From NCBI GenBank assembly GCA_001557505.1, contig LSAX01000004.1, positions 496,001-560,000 on the forward strand: a stretch of 64,000 bases of DNA. The letters run 5' to 3'. The notes beneath the pieces were generated by a model. It was not told where the DNA came from. It saw only the letters and a list, made by a program, of their open reading frames with translations, and ran no database searches. Made by a program: the position numbers and the translations under genes. Source of the DNA: Reticulascus tulasneorum. Taxonomy: Eukaryota > Ascomycota > Sordariomycetes > Glomerellales > Reticulascaceae. Positions 44,658-54,396 of this stretch are shown here, piece by piece; the first letter of the stretch is position 1; every line of letters starts with the position of its first letter.

Positions 44658-45240
44658 AAGGCTTTATTCAAAGCATAATTCTGTAGATTTGTATTATGGA
44701 GCAATCTATAGAGAGCATATAGACGTTTGCTTAACAATCGGGAAGCTCGGAAACTGGAGCTAAGACCCCATTAGCAAGTCCTACTCTAACGCCAGCAGTC
44801 GTGATGGGTTCATCCTCCAGACTAAAAGAAGAACAAAGAATTAAGATAAATGACCGGAATCCCGGTCTGTGGCATGTTCTCCATAAGCCAAATTCCATAG
44901 AAAAAACTCGTGCGATCTAAGTATAGCTCGTACGTGTGACCATAGTCCGGCTCTCGAGTTTCTAAATCGCTTCCCCCTACTGCCGCTATTCTCGCCGTAT
45001 CGGCCACCTACCAAAGCAAATTGCGCCGAACGAAGTTTGAAGCCCCATGAACAACGGGGGATGCTATCAACAACTCGCATCCGCAAGGATAAAGCATAAC
45101 GAAACGGATCTGGGCATTCGAGGCATTCTCCATGGCGGCAGTGCAACTGGAGAGTAATATATCTTCTACTAGGCTTGCGTAACACTGTGTGAAGGCGCAA
45201 GCCTGGCCAAAAACCTGCTTTCGGGACTATTTTTTGTTGT
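44658..45240. other. 3' intergenic between convergent genes, with coding-like remnant
   Basis: On the minus strand, 45133-45008 reads 41 codons from a strong start context (GCCGCCATGG), including FVMLYPCGCELLIASPVVHG, and stops. A different frame directly after it (45007-44822) reads on as ETREPDYGHTYELYLDRTSF. The two halves look protein-coding but lie in different frames with no room for an intron, so this may be a frameshifted relic. I do not recognise the family. Confidence 0.35.
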
Positions 45241-45350
45241 TTACTCTCTAATGATTCGCCGAATACTTAAGAGACTAAGGTTGTCCGGAGGAAGGTCTTT
45301 CGGTGCTCGTATTCTGGCACCAGATCTTCCAACTTTGTAGTTAGATCCTC
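45231..45350 (-). repeat. segment duplicated at 48937-49057
   Basis: About 100-120 bases are shared with 48937-49057 in the same orientation, with near-identity in the block ending CTTTGTAGTTAGATCCTC on the plus strand. Here it forms the presumed last exon of the HET gene. Confidence 0.85.
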
Positions 45351-46741
45351 TTATACGCAAGCTAAACAAAAAAGGGCTGTATTGGGCTAAAGGTCTACAA
45401 AATGCATACCACGTACGTGCTCCCGTCAAACCCGTGCATTCGTCCTTGCTGTAAATGCCTTGACTTTCTGAAAGCAGTGAGCTCCGAGGGAACCCTGGGC
45501 GATGCGAGCGCGTGATCCTCAAATACCCTTGGTCTCACAAGCAGGGAAAATTCATCCTCTTGGTCCGACGGGAGCCTATTAGCAACGTTCAATGCTACCA
45601 GTTCCTTCATTAAGTCAAGCCGGCGGATCATGCCCTCCACCCTGGTCGCTGCTATTCGGAGGTACATAACTTTCTTCAGCCGGACCATGCCACTCTTTGG
45701 TCCATGATACACCACGGTCCATTTGTCTCCTTGTTTTTGGTAGCTCCATTGCCAATCACTGGATCGGTTAATAGAGTCGATTTTCTTAAGGGTTGCCCAC
45801 GTCTGGGGCTCCAGTCTTAGACGCACCCAGTCGCAGTTCTCATACCTTGCAATCTCGGCGTCGAATCTCGCCATGTATGCCACGTACGAGTCTAGAAAGT
45901 GCCCGGCCGGACGGGCGCCTCGATCCTCTCTGAGAAGTGCTCGAAGCACGGGTAAGACATTTTCTAAGTCCGTCTCTGCAGGAAAGATCGCACTCCACTC
46001 TGTCGTATGGATAAGTTGAACAGAGTTCCAAAATGGTAAGGAACGAACCATCGGCTTCTTCCCTTCCTCAATCATCTTACTGACCTTCGCAAGCTGAAAA
46101 TTTTGTGCCATCTGCAGATCCTGGAGTCGATATACCGTGCTGTTGGCCCCGGGACCAGGCTGCACCATGAACAACAACTTGTCGCCACAGCACACCAACT
46201 GGAAGACCAGTTGAACGCTAGTAGGTCTCAAAACCAGGTACAAGCAAGCGCTATCTCCCCGGTTAAGAACGAAGAGATGGTCATCTTTTTGAATAGGGCA
46301 GGCCTTCGGCACTCCGGTACGGACGACTAGGTACCAACTATGATCCATCCACCAGTTGGCATCGAATTCAAGAACTTCAAAGTCGCCGGAACTCTCCACC
46401 ACTCTGGGATTACTTTCGATTTGAAATATTCGGATAAGCTTGATGCGCAGCGCCCCGGTTGACTGATGGATGGCAGCACCTTGATACCACCCACACTGAC
46501 TATCGTACGGCGGCCCTTCACCCGACCAGCCCAGCCTGACTTTGTGCCAGTCACATTGCATGACCTGATATCCGGAAGATGCGTATTTTCCCAAAAACTC
46601 TGTGGCATCGGCAACAAACGGCAAGAACCTAGCCATCCTAAAGGAACGCCCGTTATTCGGGGCAACGAAGTCTTCTTCGAGGACGTATTTGTAACCGTCA
46701 AATTTCAGTTCTCTTAAAAGCTTCCTTTGCCACTCCCGGCT
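45241..46741 (-). pseudogene. in-frame continuation of the HET gene beyond a TGA stop
   Basis: Directly after the TGA at 46744-46742 the same frame stays open for 448 codons, to 45395. The junction has no usable in-phase intron that would remove the stop. The text right after the stop (REWQRKLLRELKFDGYKY) looks like ordinary coding sequence. I also see a possible last intron, 45416-45362 (GTACGT to TTTAG, in phase), leading to a 39-codon end (RGSNYKVGRSGARIRAPKDL) that stops at 45241. That end segment is duplicated at 48937-49057, which supports it being exonic. The region has no domain I can name. Alternatives: the HET gene truly ends at 46742 and this is a second gene starting at an internal ATG (46636), or the stop is read through or is a sequence error. 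Confidence 0.6.
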
Positions 46742-48070
46742 TCAATGCCTAGCCTCGGCACTCTCGAGGTCTAGCTGCGCTTCGAGCGGCGACGTCGATG
46801 TCAGCGAAGGGATCCACGAAGGGAGAGAGCCATCGCTTCTAGATCCCATGGCATTCTGCAAGATTCGAGTGTCGAGCAAGTTCAGAAGGCAATGGGCAAA
46901 GATGCCGATGAAGGCATGCTTGCTGGAAATGGAATAGTCAGGGCGGATGAGCAGCGATAGGTCCTCGATCAAACCCAGGATGCCAAAGACTTTATCCCGC
47001 GAATCCGACGCCTTGCAGATCGAGGTCATTCTCAGAATCTCCAGCAGGCGGGTCGGGGATTTTCCCGGAAGCCAGCGCTGTGCCATGTGCTGGAGCCAGG
47101 GAGCTGCGGTGTCATTCCAGTCCCATTCCGGAACCGCCGCCTGGAGGCGGTTGGAGGTGACATGGTCGCCCACAAACTCAACATCGCCGACTCGGAAAAG
47201 CACCTGTTTGGAGATGACAAGTTCCTGGACCACCCACACACGGCTGAAATATTTTCGTTCCATGATCTGTTTAAGCGTTGAGCCCTTGATAGCGGTGCTT
47301 TGGAGATGGTGAAGTCCGCGTCTTGGGACATACGGCGTTGACGTTGAAACAGCGGAGACAATGTCTTGGCCTAGGTGCACGTACACGCGAAAGGCATCCT
47401 CGTAGATTCGGCCCATCTTGGCCACCTGGTTCTCTCTCTCTGTCCTGTTCCGCTGGTCGATGCATATCGCGTCCACCCAGATGGTCCGATCCCTGCCGGC
47501 GTGGGGTCGGAGAGTCTGGAGCATGTCCCAGCAGTTCTTTGTTTGGAACAGCACGTCCCACCATCTTCCGACATAGATGGGCCTGTGCCGACGGGCGTCG
47601 CCATCCTCGCCGCCCCAGGTGTACGATACGGTCTCGTACTCCGGATAGTTATCGTCTGTAACCGTGAGTAGTGTTACGTGGATCGGGTGGCTGCCATCCT
47701 CGACGGGGTGGACGCGAAGAAGACGAATTTCGTTGGGCAGCAGAGGCCGTTCGTAGATCGTCGAAACATCAAGTTGACAACTGCCTGGATCGACAGCTGG
47801 GTCCGGGGATTCGATGATTTGATTGCCAGGCTGGTTGGCCTCCGCCGATGAGATGGAAGCGAAATACCGGACGCACGGCGGCCAGTGCAATTTCATGTCC
47901 CCGCTATCCTCATCTGGGGGCGGCGGAGGCAGGCCCTCGGAGTCTGCTTGTTTGGAAAGCAGCTTCTCGAGCTGGGGAGTGCTGTTGCATGTCTTGCAAT
48001 ATGGCGTGTTGTTCCCCGGCTGAATATGAATCTCGGGAGCCTTGCAGCCGTGTTGATGCCATCGCGCCAT
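46742..48070 (-). CDS. HET-domain (heterokaryon incompatibility) protein
   Basis: A single open frame of 442 codons on the minus strand from the ATG at 48070. The N-terminus holds spaced cysteines (HGCKAPEIH, YCKTCN) that could bind a metal. All three HET blocks are present in order: YETVSYTWGG (about residue 155), IWVDAICIDQRNRTERENQV with MGRIYEDA (about 195-225), and FSRVWVVQEL (about 270). DSRDKVFGILGL and RPDYSISSKHAF follow, as usual for the family. HET proteins trigger cell death when genetically different hyphae fuse and can be effector parts of NLR-like systems. The frame ends in TGA but continues unbroken afterwards (see 45241-46741), so this may be a truncated allele. It converges on the Ras-ankyrin-hydrolase gene. 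Confidence 0.9.
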   Translation of the reverse strand: MARWHQHGCKAPEIHIQPGNNTPYCKTCNSTPQLEKLLSKQADSEGLPPPPPDEDSGDMKLHWPPCVRYFASISSAEANQPGNQIIESPDPAVDPGSCQLDVSTIYERPLLPNEIRLLRVHPVEDGSHPIHVTLLTVTDDNYPEYETVSYTWGGEDGDARRHRPIYVGRWWDVLFQTKNCWDMLQTLRPHAGRDRTIWVDAICIDQRNRTERENQVAKMGRIYEDAFRVYVHLGQDIVSAVSTSTPYVPRRGLHHLQSTAIKGSTLKQIMERKYFSRVWVVQELVISKQVLFRVGDVEFVGDHVTSNRLQAAVPEWDWNDTAAPWLQHMAQRWLPGKSPTRLLEILRMTSICKASDSRDKVFGILGLIEDLSLLIRPDYSISSKHAFIGIFAHCLLNLLDTRILQNAMGSRSDGSLPSWIPSLTSTSPLEAQLDLESAEARH

Positions 48071-48736
48071 CTCTGCACCGCACTGAGTTTTGTTGCCATG
48101 CGACGGTCCGATACAAGCGAAGTCGACGTACTTAGAAACTGAACTCTAGGTTCAGGCGGAGAAGACTCACACCATGCCCAGCAGAGTCGTTGGGACCACT
48201 TGCAATGCAATCGAGAATGGAAAACCGCTAATTTGGGAGGTTTACATTCATTATTCGATAGGCTCTTTATGGTGCCGTGGCGGATGTGCAGCGGCTACCT
48301 CAATAAGACCCAGCAAGAGGTAAGGGATGTGCATTTCTGCTGCAGCCTGCAATGGGTCACGGGCATTGCTCCCATGGTGGTGGCTGAGGCCCTGAATCCA
48401 TGCCACTCCAGAAACGATTTATTCGACGCTGAGAAATTCCTACCTGTTACCGGGACAGTGGCCAAAGATATGACCCAAACGATCCACGCGATCGAATCAT
48501 TTAGCTTTCGGTCACAGTTGGGATGGGCACCCTAGCCCATACAAAATGACCATGCGTTTTAGCACTTTTTCCCGAAACAATTCCCCTTTCTAGAACTAGG
48601 CGACTGCGTAAATTTCGGTGTAGTCTTCTTAATTAACCAACGCCTGGCGGACTGGGCCGCAATTCCCAAGCCAGGCCTTACTGGTGGGCTTGACCTCTAA
48701 TTAAGTATTTGCCAGTGGCATAAGTCACCTCCCTCC
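48071..48736. other. intergenic upstream of the HET gene
   Basis: It should contain the HET promoter. The 111-codon plus frame at 48200-48535 is not recognisable. Confidence 0.5.
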
Positions 48737-48870
48737 TCATTTGGCTGGAGCCTTCATAGCACTTTTCAGACCCCGCGGCATCAAAGGATTCGGCGGCCTT
48801 AAAGAATTTTTTATATCACTTTTGCTTTTACTGCTTTTTCCAATCATTCGATGCCGCTGAGCCATGCCTT
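48737..48870 (-). pseudogene. fragment of the membrane-protein gene tail
   Basis: On the minus strand this reads a diverged copy of the last ~45 codons of the 818-residue membrane protein found at 54397-57064, including the identical stretch GMAQRHRMIGKSSKS and the end LKSAMKAPAK (LKSALKSPAK in the intact gene). DNA similarity runs over 48741-48870 versus 54410-54540, with no matching sequence beyond. It has no upstream exons, so it is a relic. Confidence 0.85.
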
Positions 48871-48936
48871 TCCAATTCATGAGTTTGAAGTTACAGATTA
48901 TATTCAAGAAAGGAACATGCAGGCACTCCGCGAGCA

Positions 48937-49057
48937 ACAATTTCGTGTTCGCCTAGTAATGGTTCGCCTGAAACTTAAGAGACTGAGGTTGTCTGGAGGG
49001 AGGTGTTTTCGTGCTCGTATTTCGGCACCAAATCTTCCAACTTTGTAGTTAGATCCT
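48937..49057 (-). repeat. copy of the presumed last HET exon
   Basis: The same orientation and sequence as 45231-45350. On the minus strand both copies can be read as SNYKVGR-GA-IRA-K-LPPDNLSLLS, with several silent differences, so the segment has been protein-coding at least once. It stops abruptly at the edge of a poly-C run. Confidence 0.8.
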
Positions 49058-49068
49058 CCTGACAACAA

Positions 49069-49088
49069 CCCCCCCCCCCCCCCCCCCC
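49069..49088. repeat. 20-bp C homopolymer
   Basis: Twenty consecutive C on the plus strand, placed exactly between the HET-exon copy and the epimerase fragment. It marks a junction and is a likely slippage site; the true length may differ. Confidence 0.9.
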
Positions 49089-49099
49089 AGAACCCCACC

Positions 49100-49219
49100 T
49101 TGCCGACCACCTCATAAAAATCGTCACAGCGTATTTAGGGGAGTTTACGGCGAGACATCCAACAACATGCCTGCCAATGTAGCCTGAAACCCCCGTGACC
49201 AAAACTATAGGTGATGACA
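49100..49219 (-). pseudogene. 5' fragment of an epimerase-like gene
   Basis: The minus strand starts at an ATG near 49219 and reads MSSPIVLVTGVSGYIGRHVV followed by about 20 more plausible residues (SPKYAVTIFMR), the NAD-binding start of an extended SDR/epimerase, before running into the poly-C tract. It is similar in motif but not in detail to the intact gene at 50249, so it comes from a different paralogue. No 3' part is present. Confidence 0.75.
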
Positions 49220-50248
49220 TGGTGGGTGGCGGGTAATTGAACGAGGTTGTGGATTGCTGGTCATGGTAGTCCGTATTGTTGCGGGATATGATTGAATTGA
49301 TGTTTTGTCCAAAGTCAAGTAGAGCGAATTAATTACGACAGCTGTGAATCAATAATCGAAATAGTTTGAATTGTAAGACTGTTAAACCAAAATGGGGAAA
49401 CTTGAATAAACGTTCTAATTAAACAATGATGCTCAATATTTTGAGGCGGGTCCTGAGCTGTGTCTATAGCCTACATACAAGACAACTATTTGATGATCCA
49501 CAGTACCTCCCGATAACCAAACCAGGCATATCGCCACTGGATGATGCCGCAGCTTGTTTTACTGCGGTTGCACATCTCTGGCAGATGGCTGATGGAGAAG
49601 ATTATCCTGGCCAGGCCATCGTCGAGTAAGAAAGGCTTGCTGAGTCTTCCAGCGTTGCACCACGGAGCCCAGCCGGGAAGTCCTACCCAGGCCGCACGGA
49701 ATCTTGAGATTCGGTATGTACAGAATAAATATGGTAGTTTGTCACAAGTTCAATCTCATGAATCTCAGTGGCGTAGAGAGCGGAAGGGGGTCTGGTTTGC
49801 CAAGCCGTGCATTATCCCAAAGCGGTTAGTTCTTGCCATTAGCATGCATTCACAGTATCGTTGCTATTCTATTGGATAACTGGTTTGTGTGCATCGTGAA
49901 CTGGTCAGCGCATTCAACCTACACTAGGCAACAAGTAGAGGCTAGCAGTCAGGACTGCCGAGATAGACTCGATGATCAAGCAAATACTTACGATATGCTT
50001 CCAAAGCTTTGTCATATTAAATCGTCTTCCAGACGAGAGCTTAGCATTAGAGCACAAACCCAATTTTTTCAAGTAGTATATAATGGCAAGGCTCGCCCTT
50101 TATCCAAGTTCACTTCCTCAGCACAATCGCACCCATTCGCATTCACATCCCATACTCAGAGCTTCTCCAGCCCCTAATATCAGTTCGGGTCAAACGCAAT
50201 CTTTCCTCGGCGTTTGAAAAACAACTTAAATCGGCTTAGCAACATAAC
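49220..50248. other. intergenic, weak coding-like stretch
   Basis: The plus frame 49426-49629 contains a protein-like run (FDDPQYLPITKPGISPLDDA) that then stops, without a known domain. It may be another gene scrap. The remainder is AT-rich and is probably the promoter of the epimerase gene. Confidence 0.4.
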
Positions 50249-51369
50249 ATGGCTTCAATCATTTTCATCACTGGTGTTTCTGGCTATATTGGCGGTGAGG
50301 TTGTGGATGTCTTCTCAAAAAAGCACCCAGAATGGCAACTGGTGACCTTGGTTCGAAATGAAGAGCAGGCGAGGATCGTAAAGGCCGCGTATCCGGCTGT
50401 TCAGACAGTGATTGGAACCCTGGATGACCATGATCTTCTCGTCGCACAGGGCATGTTTGCTGACGTTGTTTTGCGTAAACACTCTCGCCATATATTCAAA
50501 AGCAGGCTGACAATAACATAGAAACTGCATCTGCGGATCATATTGAGGTGGGCCGATCCATCATCAAGGGAATGTCCAAAGGAAAGAAAGGCCACTATGT
50601 CCATGTTTCTGGTTCTGGCATGCTCCATGATGTTCAGAACGGATATGGAAATCCTTCCTCGAAGATCTATAGCGATGTTGCGGATGTGATGGAAATCACT
50701 TCCTTTGACTCCAGCCACGTCCATCGCGACATCGACGCCTCCGTCATTGAGGCTGGCGAGCAGTTTGGTATCCCAACGGCAATTCTATCACCCGTTACGA
50801 TCTACGGCATTGGAAATGGACCTATTAAGACACGCAGTCTCCAAATCCCGTTCTTGATAGAGGCTATTCTCAACCGTTCAAAGGCGTTTACTGTTCTGGA
50901 GGGCAACAACATCTGGGATAGTAAGCATGACCCCCCACAGCTTTCACAAACCAGGGCCTGACCCAGAATTATAGATATCCATATTACCGATGTTGCCGAG
51001 GCCTACGTTGTCCTTACTGAGGAAGCTCTCAAGCCTAATGGTGGAGCAGCAGCCTGGGGTCGCGCAGGTTATTACTTCACGCAGACTGCCGAGCACACAT
51101 GGGCCACCGTCGTGAAGGCTGTATCAGCAATTGCTCAATCGCGTGGTGCTTTGCCTTCCCAGGAGATTGACAAATTAACTCCTGAAGAAGCATGCATCGT
51201 GCACCCATGGGCTCCACTACTTTGGGGTGGCAACTGCAGATGTCGTGGTCATCGCCTCCGCGCTCTTGGCTGGAAGCCTATTGGCCCTACTCTTCAAGAG
51301 TGTCTTCCCGAAATGGTTGATGCTGAAATTAAGACCCTTGGTACTCAGTCAGTGGCGACAACTTTCTGA
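50249..51369 (+). CDS. NAD(P)-dependent epimerase/SDR-like protein
   Basis: Exons 50249-50474, 50522-50920 and 50975-51369 give 339 residues. The N-terminus MASIIFITGVSGYIGGEVVD holds the Rossmann TGxxGxxG signature of extended or atypical short-chain dehydrogenases. The first splice restores DVVLQTASADHIEVGRSIIK, and the second restores NNIWDNIHITDVAEAYVVL, a stretch typical of the family. The ending (VHPWAPLLWGGNCRCRGHRL, LGWKP) also matches fungal relatives. The classical YxxxK pair is not clearly placed (candidate: YGNPSSKIYSDV), so activity could be that of an NmrA-like sensor or a true reductase. No membrane segment. It lies next to a minus-strand epimerase fragment at 49100-49219. Confidence 0.87.
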
Positions 51370-51638
51370 TAATAAGGGATATCTGAGTCATATTTGGCCG
51401 GCTTAGAGCAAATTATCTGTTTTTACCTCAGCCCCATCCACCCCTAGGCCGTTTCAGACGTTAAGAGACCGCCCCTACGCATCATCATGGCATTTACACC
51501 TCTAAAAATAAGTTCCTTGCATATTATGATCTTGTGATCACTACTCTTGAGCTCTATTCTATACAATAACTGCACGCACGTTAGACTGGCAGTGGCAGCT
51601 ACTACTCTACTTTATGTACATGATAGATGTTGCACACC

Positions 51639-53299
51639 TTAGGCTGTTGTAGAAATAACCTCCACATCATGCACTTCCTGTGGCTTGCTGAAAAGGCGAC
51701 ACCACCTTCTTATGCTTTCGTCGCATTCCCTGCCCCCTTCGAAAATTCCTACTCTCGCAAGAAACATCATGTAGTAGCCCCTTTCCTGGCGGTATACGGC
51801 ACAAGCAGCACTGACGAGGAGGACCCAGAGACGAATGCCGGGATTAATAACCCACTGCAGAGAATATGAATTAGTTCTTCAGAAGCGGAATGACGAACCT
51901 GGGCAATGGCTTACGAATTCAGCAGAGCGCGTAATATCCATGTTCTTGTTGATCGTTGCCAGGTAATTGCCAAGTAACGGACTGGAAAAGACGAAGCGTG
52001 GTAAGCCACTTCGCAGCGCCGGCAGAAATATCTGTGAAGCTGATAAAATAACCCGGTGAATTGGATTTGGAGGACTATCAACTCCAGGCAAGCTCAATTT
52101 CCTTGGCGTTCTGGTTGGCAACAGACCAGCTTCGGTTTCCTCTGTGCGTTCGCGTAATTCTGTGAGAAGGGAAGCGATTTGTTCGTCGGCGTCGGTGTTG
52201 ATAATGAAGGAGTGGAACGGGAGGGATCCATGTATTGGTGAGTCGTGGAAGCGGGAGTGGAGTAAGATGGACGGGAACAGCATCGCACGTGGTCGAAGAG
52301 GGAAGCGGGGTTTATAAAGGGTCATTGCCGCGACAGTGTGGTCAAACCTGGCGAGGTATTGTATTAGAGAATGGTCTCTGAGTTGAACGAGATAGGAGAC
52401 TCACAGTGCCAGCTTGAGAGCTAAATCTGATGGTATGGCGCCTAGTCCGCCGCGTAGGCGAACCAGTTGTTCAAGTCCATTCATGTGCGTCACAAGATCA
52501 GTATGGTCGACCTTTACTCTGTATGCCTGACATGGAAACTCGTTAGTATACGAATATTTCAACTGCCATCGAGGAAAGAAACCAGGCTCCGCAACTCACT
52601 TCCCACATCGCAAGCGTCATGATAGCTCCAAGTGTCTCGTCTTCTACTAAAGTGCCAAGATTCGCTAATTTATCACGGATCCAGTTGATCGTCCCTATTC
52701 GGTACTGGAAGCAATTTGGTGTGTTGCTAATCCAGTGTACAACTTCAAGATCGAGAATGGGTCCTTTAATCTTGAAGATGTCTGGAACGGCAGCATTTGG
52801 CATCCAGATTGATTGGCGGGGAAACACAGTATGGTGATACTTTTCTTTGGACACAGCGTTATAGAACGGACGAGACATATAGGGGAGCTCGAGCATCGGA
52901 CCGAGATTGGCAAAGAAGGTGTATGGGATGACTACAGTGTGAGAACGAAAGTCAATCGCAGTTCGAGATCATACGCTGGGCATAGGAATTAAAGGCCGAA
53001 ATAAACAGGCTAGGTTCATTCTACTCACGGTTGTCTTTGTAAAGGAGGGCAGGCTTCACAGAGTAATAGACTTGTCGATCTTCTGTCGGATTGGTGTTCT
53101 CTTTCGATGTTTTGGCCGTAAATGTTTTCTCCACCGATGTTGCCAGATCACCTAACCGAAACTTTGTCATTTGTTTCTCCCTCAGTTGCCTATGATATCC
53201 TCGAGTAACATGACTTCGAACGACGTTCTTTACCTTGGCACGGCGTTCCTCTCCTGGCACTTCCTCGATGAACTGCAAGGGCCGGTGCGAGCCGGACAT
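51639..53299 (-). CDS. Fungal_trans_2-type transcription factor-like protein, no zinc cluster
   Basis: Five exons on the minus strand, 53299-53029, 52931-52600, 52526-52405, 52347-51915 and 51854-51639, give 457 residues. The start MSGSHRPLQFIEEVPGEERR with RSHVTRGYHRQLREKQ is the usual opening of ascomycete regulators that keep the C-terminal regulatory fold but lack the Zn2Cys6 DNA-binding cluster. Other landmarks: PYTFFANLGPML, ETLGAIMTLAMWE, HMNGLEQLVRLRGGLGAI (a hallmark of the family), and PGIRLWVLLVSAACAVYR near the end. It is probably a nuclear regulator working with a partner or acting as a repressor. It converges on the epimerase gene, with only about 270 bases between the two stops. 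All junctions are in phase. Confidence 0.88.
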
Positions 53300-54396
53300 T
53301 TCGACCCAAATGCCAATGAAGCTTCTGGACTCCGACTGTCACTAGTACGGGCTAAACGATGATTTTATGCTATACAACTGCGTTGGACTCGATCAATCTA
53401 TCTGGTCATCGTCGACGAAACATTTGACCTCAGAGATCCAGGCTTCACCACTTCGCGTTGGCTAACAAAATTATCAAAAGAAAACGGGCGCCTTTGTCAA
53501 ACTGGGCTATGATATATGCGTCGAAGCAGCCTTGAGAGAGTTCCTGGAATTGAGGTCTTGGGGTACTGAGTGATAAGAAGTGGTGAATTATTCCCAGTGA
53601 CCCATGTGCTTGTATGCCGTTGCCACTCTTCAAAGGACTTACTAAGCGCAAATGTCTGACCCCGCCTTGAGCGAAAAGGTGAGTCAGCCTAGGGCAGCGC
53701 TTGTTGGGAAAACTTCGAGCCACGCTGTAGATCAATCGGTATTATGACCCGCATGTCGCTAGTCATGATATCTAAGCCAGTCTTAGTACATTTATAACAC
53801 TTTCTCTTATTCAGAAAGCCCCAAGACTTCTGCCTTCGTAGTTAGTTAGTGTCGGGAATCTTCAAAAGCTTACAATGACTATCGCCGTCGACAAGTTAGC
53901 AGAGGCGTGTCTGTAATGGTTCGGCGAGGTGGAACGATGAAGAGTACCAACCCCTTGACTCATGAGAGTTCCGATCATCACATGAACTCCGATCACTTGA
54001 TGGCAAGTCTGGATCCTTGGACAAGTTTGGAATAGAAGATCAGGTGATTAGATTGACGTTAAGGATGGAGCGCATAGACAATAGATAAGCTTGTATGGGT
54101 ACATAGAGGGAATAGAGCAATTTGAGCAAACTATATAACGCGTGCACGCGTAGTGAGCTTCAATAGCGTTGCTTTGTCTATAATTCTTGCAGATAGTCTG
54201 GTGCTCGACTTGAATGGACTATTACATGGTTTTAGAGGCATTGTTTTACTTCCTTCTAGCAAACAATTTTCGATGTTATTCGGGGACCGGAGCTGAGGCT
54301 TAAACTTTCGTGATAAGCATGTGGGTTCGCAATTCCCCAGTTAAATTATGCCTTATTAGCTAGCTAGACCTCTAAACTATTTGCTTGTCGCATAGC
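53300..54396. other. intergenic, no supported gene
   Basis: The 96-codon minus frame at 53445-53735 is not recognisable. The region is AT-rich toward 54,100-54,400. Confidence 0.55.

Noticed and set aside
46692..46760. Intron removing the HET stop (donor GTGCCG, acceptor TTTTAAG)
   Set aside because: The phases do not match, so it would shift the frame into early stops.
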